From CAZKUN01 sp964555935 (lineage in GTDB: Bacteria; Armatimonadota; Zipacnadia; Zipacnadales; VGFC01): a stretch of DNA of 51,896 bases. Below are positions 26,510 to 34,006 of the stretch, one piece after another. Where the stretch lies: the NCBI GenBank assembly GCA_964555935.1, contig CAZKUN010000036.1, forward strand, positions 1-51,896, written 5' to 3'. The translations under genes were made by a program, and so were the position numbers. The notes beneath the pieces are model-generated. The model was not told where the DNA came from. It saw only the letters and a list, made by a program, of their open reading frames with translations, and ran no database searches. Position 1 is the stretch's first letter, and each line of letters begins with the position of its first letter.

Positions 26510-27658
26510 ATGGAACGCCGCGACAGACTCGCGGGCTGGAAGGACAAGGTGCTCTTCACGCCCGGCCCGCTGACCACAAGCCAGAGCGTCAAGCAGGCGC
26601 TGCTGCGGGACGTGGGGTCGCGCGACTCCGAGTTCATCGACCGCGTGCGCGACATCCGCCGGCGGCTGGTAGCTCTGGGGGGCGTGAGCGAGGCCGAATA
26701 CACTGCGGTCCTCATGCAAGGCAGCGGCACCTTCGGCCTGGAGTCGGTTGTTGGGTCGACCATCCCTCGCGGCGGCAAGCTGCTGGTAGTTGTGAACGGC
26801 GCGTACGGCCGGCGCCTCGTGACGATTGCCGAAGTGTTGGGGATCGAGACGATCACGCTGGCGTACCCCGAAGACACCTTGCCCGAGCCCGCGGATGTCG
26901 AGAGGGCTTTGGCCAAGGATCCCGACGTTTTCCAGGTCAGCATGTGCAGTTGCGAGACGACCAGCGGGATAATCAGCCCCGTCCGCGAGGTGGGTGACGT
27001 AGTGCGTGAGGCGGGCCGAACGTACTTCGTCGACGCGATGAGCAGCTTCGGCGGCGTGCCGATCAATCTGGCCGACTGCCGCATCGACTACCTCGTGAGT
27101 TCGGCGAACAAGTGCGTGGAGGGCGTCCCGGGCTTCTCCTTCGTCTTGGCCCGGCTCGACCCATTCCTCCGGACCCACGGTTGGGCGCGAAGCGTCTCGC
27201 TGGACCTGCTGGCCCAGTACGAAGGGCTAGAGAAGAACGGGCAGTTTCGCTTCACGCCGCCGACCCACGCGTTGCTGGCCTACGACCAGGCGCTAGACGA
27301 ACTGGAGCAGGAGGGCGGCGTTGCGGGCCGCGCCAAGCGCTACAAGGCCAACCACGAAACGCTGGTCGAGGGAATGCGGCGACTGGGCTTCCGCGAGTAC
27401 CTCAAACCCGAGCTGCAGAGCCACATCATCACCTCGTTCCACTACCCGAATGACCCCAACTGGGATTTCGAGCGATTCTACTCCTTGCTCAATGACGAGG
27501 ACTTTGTGATCTATCCTGGGAAGGTAGGGGATGCCGACTGCTTCCGTGTCGGGAGCATTGGGCGGATCTTCCCAAGCGACGTGCGCAATCTGCTCGGCGC
27601 CATCGGCCGCGCGCTAACGGACATGAGGGTCCAAGTTCCGTTCGGTCCCTCAGGTTGA
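26510..27658 (+). CDS. phnW: 2-aminoethylphosphonate:pyruvate aminotransferase
   Basis: 382 aa from the ATG at 26510, with GAAGGAG (26495-26501) 8 nt upstream; this is the usual PhnW length. It transfers the amino group of 2-aminoethylphosphonate to pyruvate, giving phosphonoacetaldehyde and alanine, in the cytoplasm. Motifs seen: LFTPGPLTTS (residues 15-24), MQGSGTFGLE (69-78, cofactor phosphate binding), VDAMSSFGG (174-182, Asp175 to the pyridine nitrogen) and SSANKCVEGVPGF (197-209) with Lys201 as the PLP lysine. phnX follows after 16 nt, so the two form one operon. Other class V aminotransferases are unlikely given the neighbour. Confidence 0.95.
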   Translation: MERRDRLAGWKDKVLFTPGPLTTSQSVKQALLRDVGSRDSEFIDRVRDIRRRLVALGGVSEAEYTAVLMQGSGTFGLESVVGSTIPRGGKLLVVVNGAYGRRLVTIAEVLGIETITLAYPEDTLPEPADVERALAKDPDVFQVSMCSCETTSGIISPVREVGDVVREAGRTYFVDAMSSFGGVPINLADCRIDYLVSSANKCVEGVPGFSFVLARLDPFLRTHGWARSVSLDLLAQYEGLEKNGQFRFTPPTHALLAYDQALDELEQEGGVAGRAKRYKANHETLVEGMRRLGFREYLKPELQSHIITSFHYPNDPNWDFERFYSLLNDEDFVIYPGKVGDADCFRVGSIGRIFPSDVRNLLGAIGRALTDMRVQVPFGPSG

Positions 27659-27674
27659 CGAAGGAGGATGGACT

Positions 27675-28505
27675 ATGGAGTTTGTTTTTGGGAGACAGTA
27701 TCGCGGAGAGTTAAAGGCCGTCTTGCTCGACTGGGCGGGAACGACGTTGGACTACGGGTGCTACGCGCCGGCCGTCGTGTTCATCGACGTCTACAAGAAG
27801 CACGGCGTGCCCATCACGATCGAGGAAGCGCGCGTCCCGATGGGCGCCCACAAGCGCGAGCACATCCGCCAAGTATCGCAGATGGACGCGGTGGCTGAAC
27901 GCTGGGAAGCCAAGCATGGCCGCCGGCCGACCAGCGATGACGTTGAGGAGATGTTTCAGGAATTCGTCCCGATGCAGCTGGAAGTACTGGGCAACTACGC
28001 TGACCTGATCCCGGGCACGCTTGAGACGATCGAGGCGCTCCGCGGGCGGGGGCTGAAGATCGGCTCGACCACTGGTTACACCACCGAGATGATGGCGATC
28101 CTTCAGAAGGAAGCCGCCGACCGCGGGTACGTGCCCGACGTCACGGTCTGCGCCGCGGACGTGCCGGCCGGTCGCCCCGCGCCGTGGATGTGCCTGCGCA
28201 ACGCGGAGCTATTGGGGGTCTACCCCATGGAAGCGATCGTCAAGGTTGGCGACACGCTGCCGGACATCTTCGAGGGCCTCAACGCGGGCATGTGGACCAT
28301 CGCTCTGGCGAAGACCGGCAATGAGGTCGGCCTGAACGAGGAGGAGATCGCGGCGTTGGATGCCGAAGTGCTGGAGCGCAAACTCACGCGGGCCCGTGAC
28401 CGGATGGCGATGGCGGGCGCGCACTACGTGGTCGATTCGATTGGCGACATCATGCCTTGCATCGACGACATCAACGCTCGCATGGCACGCGGCGAGCGTC
28501 CGTAA
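27675..28505 (+). CDS. phnX: Phosphonoacetaldehyde hydrolase (phosphonatase)
   Basis: 276 aa; AAGGAGG (27661-27667) lies 7 nt before the ATG at 27675. A HAD-family enzyme that cleaves the C-P bond of phosphonoacetaldehyde to acetaldehyde and phosphate. Residues visible: nucleophile Asp19 in LLDWAGTT, the family-specific Schiff-base lysine Lys60 in GAHKREHI, STTGY (131-135) and VGDTLPD (191-197) with the metal-binding Asp193. All known catalytic positions are present. It acts directly after PhnW. Confidence 0.95.
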   Translation: MEFVFGRQYRGELKAVLLDWAGTTLDYGCYAPAVVFIDVYKKHGVPITIEEARVPMGAHKREHIRQVSQMDAVAERWEAKHGRRPTSDDVEEMFQEFVPMQLEVLGNYADLIPGTLETIEALRGRGLKIGSTTGYTTEMMAILQKEAADRGYVPDVTVCAADVPAGRPAPWMCLRNAELLGVYPMEAIVKVGDTLPDIFEGLNAGMWTIALAKTGNEVGLNEEEIAALDAEVLERKLTRARDRMAMAGAHYVVDSIGDIMPCIDDINARMARGERP

Positions 28506-28525
28506 GATGACCCGTCGAAACGGAC

Positions 28526-29878
28526 ATGCGTAAGGGGGATACCGACATAGCCACAACCAATGCGGAGCCGACCCCGGACAGCGGCCGGTACAAGTGGTGG
28601 CGGATACGGATCTTCATCATCACGTGGGTGGCTTACGCCTCCTTCTACCTCACGCGTAAGGCCTTCTCCGTCGCCAAGGTCGGCATACTCGCCGATTCGA
28701 ACATGAACATGTCCGAGGAGTCGATGGGACTCTTCGACGGCGGCTACTCCATCGCGTATGCCATGGGGCAGTTCTTCTGGGGCATGATGGCCGACAAGCT
28801 CGGTACGCGTAGAGTCGTCGTGATCGGCATGATCGGCTCGATCCTGGTCACGACCATCATGGGTTTTTCGACGGTCACGGTGCTCTTTGGCGTGCTTCTG
28901 TTCATCCAGGGGCTGTGCCAATCGACGGGTTGGGCGCCCCTCAACAAGACCATGGCCAACTGGTTCTCGCACAAGGAGCGCGGGCGGGTCCTGGGTTTCT
29001 GGTGCACGAACTACGCGTTTGGTGGCCTGGTGGCGTCGCCCTTCGCCGGCATCATGGCCGGCCGGGTCTTCAACGACTGGCGGTACGCTTTCTTCGCTCC
29101 GGCCGTGTTGCTGGGGATCATATGGGTCCTGTTCATAATCCTCCAGCGCAACCGCCCCGAAGACGTGGGGCTCTTGCCGATCGAGGAGCACAAGGGCGAA
29201 GAGGAAGCCGTGCTTGACAGCCACGAGGCGCCGGATGAAGAGCCGGAGGGCTCGTGGAAAGTCATCGGGGAGGTCGTCCGCAATCGCACCGTGATGACCC
29301 TTGGGCTCGCGTATTTCCTACAGAAGCCGACGCGGTACGCGATCCTGTTCTGGGGGCCGGTCTTTGTCGCTCGGCGCCTGCATACCGACGACATGGCCCT
29401 CGCGGGCATCATCGCGTCGGCGTTTGAGTTGGCCGGAGTCGCGGGGCCTATCGCGGCCGGGTTCATCTCCGACAAGTGCTTCGGCGCCCGGCGGATGCCG
29501 ACCGCCGTGATTGGCCTGGTGCTCCTCTCGGGGGTGCTCTGCCTCTTCGGGCCGCTCACGGCCGGCGGCAACGCGTGGGCGATGGCGGGCGCTCTGTCGA
29601 TGATCGGCTTCTTGCTGTTTGGGCCCGACTCGCTGGTGAGTTCAACCGCGGCGGTGGACTTCGGGACCCGCAAGGGTGCCGGCACCGCAGTGGGGGTCGT
29701 CAACGGCTGCGGGTCAGCCGGGCAAATCCTCGGCGCCACGCTACCGGGGTACATCCACAACGAAGCCATTCTGTTCTACATATTCGCCGGGGCCACGCTC
29801 CTGAGTGCCTGCATCCTGGCGCCGATGTGGAACCGTAGGCCTCCTACCCATCACGAGGAGGATGACGACGAGGAGTAG
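28526..29878 (+). CDS. OPA-family MFS transporter (GlpT/UhpT-like), probable phosphonate or organophosphate importer
   Basis: 450 aa, about 12 membrane segments in two halves. A charged loop (residues about 210-250) separates the halves and an acidic tail (EEDDDEE) ends the protein. OPA transporters exchange organic phosphates for phosphate and use two arginines; here R44 in FYLTRKAFSVA and R270 in KPTRYAILFWGP match those positions in GlpT. The ATG at 28526 is 20 nt after phnX but has no strong ribosome-binding site, so it may depend on coupling. Its place in the phnWX operon suggests that it brings in 2-aminoethylphosphonate or a phosphonate ester (inference). Confidence 0.85.
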   Translation: MRKGDTDIATTNAEPTPDSGRYKWWRIRIFIITWVAYASFYLTRKAFSVAKVGILADSNMNMSEESMGLFDGGYSIAYAMGQFFWGMMADKLGTRRVVVIGMIGSILVTTIMGFSTVTVLFGVLLFIQGLCQSTGWAPLNKTMANWFSHKERGRVLGFWCTNYAFGGLVASPFAGIMAGRVFNDWRYAFFAPAVLLGIIWVLFIILQRNRPEDVGLLPIEEHKGEEEAVLDSHEAPDEEPEGSWKVIGEVVRNRTVMTLGLAYFLQKPTRYAILFWGPVFVARRLHTDDMALAGIIASAFELAGVAGPIAAGFISDKCFGARRMPTAVIGLVLLSGVLCLFGPLTAGGNAWAMAGALSMIGFLLFGPDSLVSSTAAVDFGTRKGAGTAVGVVNGCGSAGQILGATLPGYIHNEAILFYIFAGATLLSACILAPMWNRRPPTHHEEDDDEE

Positions 29879-29896
29879 CCTGGACGATGTCCCGGC

Positions 29897-30124
29897 GTGT
29901 ATTGGGCGATTCTTAGTGCTGTCTCTCCGACCCGGACTCCATCTCGCCTGGAGTCTGGGGTATTGCGGGATGCGGGCGTCGTGCCACTGGGCGAGGTCTT
30001 CGCTCAACTGAGGTCTGTTGGGTTCTCGGGGTACATCTCCATGGAGATCGGCGGGAAGCCGGAGCGCGCATCTGTTGAGGCATCCGCGGCCAACGTCCGG
30101 CGCCTGTGGGAAGAGGCAAGTTGA
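29897..30124 (+). pseudogene. C-terminal remnant of a sugar-phosphate isomerase/epimerase (AP-endonuclease-2-like TIM barrel)
   Basis: A frame of about 75 codons whose second half reads as the end of a xylose-isomerase-like TIM barrel: LGEVFAQLRSVGFSGYISMEIGG, then a helix with RRLWEEAS and stop. The first 25 codons do not resemble the family, and the GTG at 29897 has no ribosome-binding site. The remaining two-thirds of such a protein (usually 260-290 aa) is absent. It lies between the transporter and the convergent gene, and points to a lost gene. Confidence 0.6.
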
Positions 30125-30127
30125 GGG

Positions 30128-32629
30128 TCATCTGGACAGGCTTTCGAGCTTCACCAGCATGGCGAGGACACGCAAGCGCGCATCTTCGGCCACGCGCGAT
30201 GGGACGGTGTTGTCCCATTCCTTGTGGGCGATAAGAATACCGCGTCTGTCCAGCCGCTCCATTGCCTCGTCCGGCAGAGACGCGGCGAGCACGGCCGCCT
30301 CGCGCACCGCCGGATCACGTACGCCACGTTGCTCGAGATCCTTGGCCCTGCTGCGCAGCATCAGCATGTATTGGTAGTCCTCGACCCCCTCCCGCGCCGC
30401 CTCCCAGTGCTTGGACGAGGTGATGTCTTCCCGGCCGATGTAGACCGGGGTGAAGCTGTTCTTCTTCCGCCAGGCAGCGTAGGGGCGCCAGCTGTCCTCA
30501 CCGCCCCCGTCACAATAGGCCCAGAACGCCGATCCCGTCGCGCCGGCTCGCAGGCATTGCCACGGCTGAAGCCTGTAGTAGGCGGGATCGAACTGGCGCA
30601 CAGGCCCTTCGCACATGTAGAACCAGACGTCCTTCCCCGCCCTTTGGAAACCCCGATAGATCTCCCAATACTCGTCGGTGTTGTTCGTGAACGACCAGCG
30701 TTTGGTCCAGATCGTGTCGCAGGAACTCAACGCCTCGATCTGGCGGGGGTCCCGCTCCGTACCCACAGTGGCGGTGGTCAGCACGCGGATGGCGCGCGTC
30801 CCTGCTCGGAACGGCTCCGCCCACTGCAGCGTTTGCTGGTACTGCTCCTCGGTATGCGGCTCATCGACGAAGAGCACGCCGACTTGGCCCGGCTTGAGCC
30901 CAATACGCCGGTTGTGCTCGGCCCAATCCGCTGCCCACTGCGACAGCGCGCGCGGGAAGATGTCCTGCTCCAGGCCGATACCGCCCAGCTTCGAGCCGGC
31001 CGCCGGCCATACGCGGGCAAAGATGGCGTAGCACTTCGCGTCGGGCCACGCCTGCACCCACTGGTCGAACTCCGAGTAGTCGATCTCACCGACCAGATCG
31101 CCGTCATCATCGAACGCCCCGGGCCCCGGCCACGGCACTTTCATGCTGACAGGCACGTTCACGAAGTGCTCTCGAAGATCACGGACGGCGGCGGCGCGAT
31201 TCCGAGGGGTGAGTTCGCGGGAGATGTGCGGGTCGGCTTCGAACGCGTAGTCCCACATGCTAAAGAACAGATCGGTATCGTCCGGGAAACGGACATCCGC
31301 AATGGAGATGGTGAGAGGCACGCGTTCGGTCACGCCCCCGCCCGTCAGGACAACCTCCCCGCGGTAGTCGCCGGCGTCGAGATCGCCGGGACGAAACAGC
31401 AACCATACCTGCCGCGGCATCCCGGCCGGCACGTCGATGGAATACGCGCGACCCTCCCGCGGCAAGGGCACCAGAGCCGACGCCACGACGACCCCATCAC
31501 GCGTGTCAACGAACTCCACCGCGTGCGGCACCACGTGACTCGGGCTCGTCCCGCCGGGCAGACCTGTGATTCGGAGCTTCAGCCGTCTGGCATCCGGCGA
31601 TGCGTTGGTGAGGTTGAACGCCGCGGACCGGAACTCGTTCCTCATCATGCGCACGTGCAGCTCAGCTCCCTCGCCCGTCGGTTTGTCGAACGGCGTGAGC
31701 GGGGCGTGCATCTCGTTCTGCCAGAGCCGGAGATCGCTTCCGCCGTCGGCCGCGAGGACACGGGCGTGGAGCGCGAAGACCTCGCGATGCAGGGCGTTGA
31801 AAGGGACAACCGCCCTGAACGTCCTTGTGTCCAATGGGAAGTCGCGTTCGGTGATGCGACCGGCGAGGCGGTCCGCCGAGCGCAGCGCATCGCGCTTCGC
31901 CGAGGTGGCCAGTTGGGAGCCCTCCAGTTCGGCTCGCACGCGCTGAAGGTCCAGCCGGAGGCGGTGCGCGCACCCGAGCCGAATCATGCGCTCCGGCTTG
32001 ATGCGCTCCTCGGTCCTCACCCCCGGCGATAGCGCGAGGAAAGCGTCTGGGCCGCGCGTGATCTCGATCTCATCGCAGAAGACGAAACTGCTGGACGGCA
32101 CGACAACGAGCCGGACGAAGCGACCCCGAGTCTGCAAAGCCGCCGTCTCATATCGGAAGCGGCGCACGGTCCATCGCGCCGCCGGATCAGGTAGGTCACC
32201 CCGAGTCAGATCCACGAGATCGCCGGCCGAACGGAAGCGTTCTCCGTCGTCGCTGACCTGGATGTCGATCATCAGCGGCCATGAGACGCCGCCCCATCCG
32301 CCGGCCGTGCTGAAGGACACGCCCGCAATGGGCTCGACCCGGCCAAGGTCTGCCATGATCCACACGTGCCGCGTGTGCAGCCATCCCCAACCGGCAGTGG
32401 TCGGCGTGACCCAGAATGCTCCGGGCTCGCCGTCCGTGTACACGCCGTCCGTCAGGTCAGTGCTGTCGCTGGGGCCGCCACACTTACTGTAGTTCGTCGG
32501 CTGGGAGAATGTGTACGGTTTCCCGAGCGCGATGTTAGCGCCGGGCTCGGCCACGGCCACCCGCAGACCACCGGCAAACAGCGCCGCGAGTGTTGTGCCA
32601 AGGAGGGCAATGGGGGCAGTGGTTCGCAT
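30128..32629 (-). CDS. Exported F5/8C (CBM32-like) plus DUF4091 glycosidase-like protein, second copy
   Basis: 833 aa from the ATG at 32629, chosen for the signal peptide (MRTTAPIALLG to VAVAEP); the frame is open to 32722. The architecture is the same as the protein encoded at 17488-19917: discoidin-like domain (LTDGVYTDG, AGVSFSTAGG, RGRFVRLVV), helical linker, MMRNEFRSAAFNLTNA sandwich (its counterpart has MMRNEYRAEVFNLTNA), and a DUF4091 barrel with VDEP as the acidic pair and REGVEDYQYM near the end. Clear paralogues, well diverged. Follows the sialidase-like gene after 58 nt. Confidence 0.82.
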   Translation of the reverse strand: MRTTAPIALLGTTLAALFAGGLRVAVAEPGANIALGKPYTFSQPTNYSKCGGPSDSTDLTDGVYTDGEPGAFWVTPTTAGWGWLHTRHVWIMADLGRVEPIAGVSFSTAGGWGGVSWPLMIDIQVSDDGERFRSAGDLVDLTRGDLPDPAARWTVRRFRYETAALQTRGRFVRLVVVPSSSFVFCDEIEITRGPDAFLALSPGVRTEERIKPERMIRLGCAHRLRLDLQRVRAELEGSQLATSAKRDALRSADRLAGRITERDFPLDTRTFRAVVPFNALHREVFALHARVLAADGGSDLRLWQNEMHAPLTPFDKPTGEGAELHVRMMRNEFRSAAFNLTNASPDARRLKLRITGLPGGTSPSHVVPHAVEFVDTRDGVVVASALVPLPREGRAYSIDVPAGMPRQVWLLFRPGDLDAGDYRGEVVLTGGGVTERVPLTISIADVRFPDDTDLFFSMWDYAFEADPHISRELTPRNRAAAVRDLREHFVNVPVSMKVPWPGPGAFDDDGDLVGEIDYSEFDQWVQAWPDAKCYAIFARVWPAAGSKLGGIGLEQDIFPRALSQWAADWAEHNRRIGLKPGQVGVLFVDEPHTEEQYQQTLQWAEPFRAGTRAIRVLTTATVGTERDPRQIEALSSCDTIWTKRWSFTNNTDEYWEIYRGFQRAGKDVWFYMCEGPVRQFDPAYYRLQPWQCLRAGATGSAFWAYCDGGGEDSWRPYAAWRKKNSFTPVYIGREDITSSKHWEAAREGVEDYQYMLMLRSRAKDLEQRGVRDPAVREAAVLAASLPDEAMERLDRRGILIAHKEWDNTVPSRVAEDARLRVLAMLVKLESLSR

Positions 32630-32687
32630 CGATGTCGCCGTTTTCTCTCGCGCGTCGTACAGCCGGGCGGAGGCCCCCATGCGGGGT

Positions 32688-33722
32688 TCACGCGTAGAAC
32701 CAGGACACGGGGACGCGCGCAATGCGGAGGGTTTCGAGAGACGCCCCTGGGTGGCCCGCGTAATAGCTGAGCAGCGCGAGGTCGTCGATGAACGTCGTGC
32801 TCAGGTAGCAGTAGGTGTGGCTGGTGTCGGATTCCAGCAGTTTCTCATTCGTCCAAGTCGCGCCGTCGTCCCTCGAGATGCTCGACGCCAGAGGTGTCCG
32901 GTACCCCTGGTGCGTGCCTTGAGTCAGGTTCGCGACGGGGTTGCGAATGAGCAGGAGGTCGCCGGTCGCCGGGATCCTGGTGAGCACGAACGGCGCCTGC
33001 GGCGCCTCGATCTGAGTGGCGGACGGCTCGCACCAAGTGTTGCCGCGGTCGTCGGACGTCGACTGCCAGATGCGTCCCTGGTCAGTGCGCATCAGCATCC
33101 ACAGCGTTCCGTCTCTCCTCTCGATCGCCCTCGGCTCCATCGCGCCACGCTTGGGCGCGTAGACCGTATTGCTCTGGTGCCACGAGGCGCCCTCATCGTC
33201 GGAGCAGGCCGTCGCAACAAGGAGGCGCTCGGTAGGCGTCCAGATCTCGTCACACACGGAATACGGAAGCAGGACCCGCCCGTCATTCAACTCGACGGCG
33301 CAGTCGTTCACGATACAGTAGTAGTCATCGCCCGGAGTGCAGCAGACCGCATCGCTCCAGCTCTGCGCGTCATCGTCGGAGCGGCGCATCCATACCCGAC
33401 ACACCGTCCGCGAGTCTTTGCGCAGGTAAAACAGCAGGATGGCGCCGGACTGGAGTCGGAGCAGGCTCACGGACATGACATTTTCCCGGGCCTCGTCGCG
33501 CGACACGAGGATCTCGGGCTCGGTCCAGCTCTGACCCCGCTCGGAAGAGGTCCGGCACGCGATGTCGGCGAGCGCGTCGTCCCTGGCCTGCCGGAAGCTC
33601 GTGTAGGCGAAGAAGACCGTGCCGTCACGCAGCACCACCATGTCGCCCTCGCCCGTCCTCGGGTGAGTGGGCGTGGACGGTACGAGATCGATGAATTCAG
33701 GGGCAGCATCCACAGTTCGCAT
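32688..33722 (-). CDS. Sialidase-family (BNR/Asp-box) six-bladed propeller protein, cytoplasmic
   Basis: 344 aa without signal peptide. It shows the sialidase pattern: an early HPRTGEGDMVVLRDG segment, then repeated Asp-box turns (SSERGQSW, SDDDAQSW, SDDEGASW, SDDRGNTW, SRDDGATW) spaced around a propeller, and EPRAIERRDG with a likely active-site Glu/Arg. It resembles exo-alpha-sialidase-like proteins of planctomycete-type genomes. Whether it acts on sialic acid is not known, and many relatives have other substrates. First gene of a two-gene operon with the second F5/8C-DUF4091 gene. Confidence 0.8.
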   Translation of the reverse strand: MRTVDAAPEFIDLVPSTPTHPRTGEGDMVVLRDGTVFFAYTSFRQARDDALADIACRTSSERGQSWTEPEILVSRDEARENVMSVSLLRLQSGAILLFYLRKDSRTVCRVWMRRSDDDAQSWSDAVCCTPGDDYYCIVNDCAVELNDGRVLLPYSVCDEIWTPTERLLVATACSDDEGASWHQSNTVYAPKRGAMEPRAIERRDGTLWMLMRTDQGRIWQSTSDDRGNTWCEPSATQIEAPQAPFVLTRIPATGDLLLIRNPVANLTQGTHQGYRTPLASSISRDDGATWTNEKLLESDTSHTYCYLSTTFIDDLALLSYYAGHPGASLETLRIARVPVSWFYA

Positions 33723-34006
33723 CCTATCCCCCCGAGGAACTCCGTTCCCGGGGCTGCAAGGCTCATTCTATCCGGTCGGTAGCGCAATCTGGTGCCCTAC
33801 CACCATGGCAGGGGTCGACTTCGCGGGACTCCCGATCAATCCTCCCCGCATGCAGTGACTGGTGCCGGGCGAACTGAAGGAGAGACACCGCGCGCGGATG
33901 CCGACAGGACAGTCCTGCCGGAGTGCCGAACTCAGGGGAGCGTTCAATCCGCGCGCTCACGCGAGCATGCAATGACTGACTCTCCGCCAGGGATCTGAGG
34001 TGCGAC
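33723..34006. promoter_or_regulatory. Divergent intergenic region with nested inverted repeats
   Basis: 284 bp between divergent genes. CAGGAC-A-GTCCTG (33905-33917) is a perfect dyad of operator size. It lies inside a larger pair of perfect 10-bp arms, GCGCGCGGAT (33890-33899) and ATCCGCGCGC (33947-33956). The arrangement fits a regulator site controlling one or both operons. No gene seen. Confidence 0.45.

Noticed and set aside
30224..32032. 602-codon open frame on + opposite the DUF4091 gene
   Set aside because: Antisense to a clear protein-coding gene; its product is Arg/Pro/Val-rich shadow sequence with no family resemblance.
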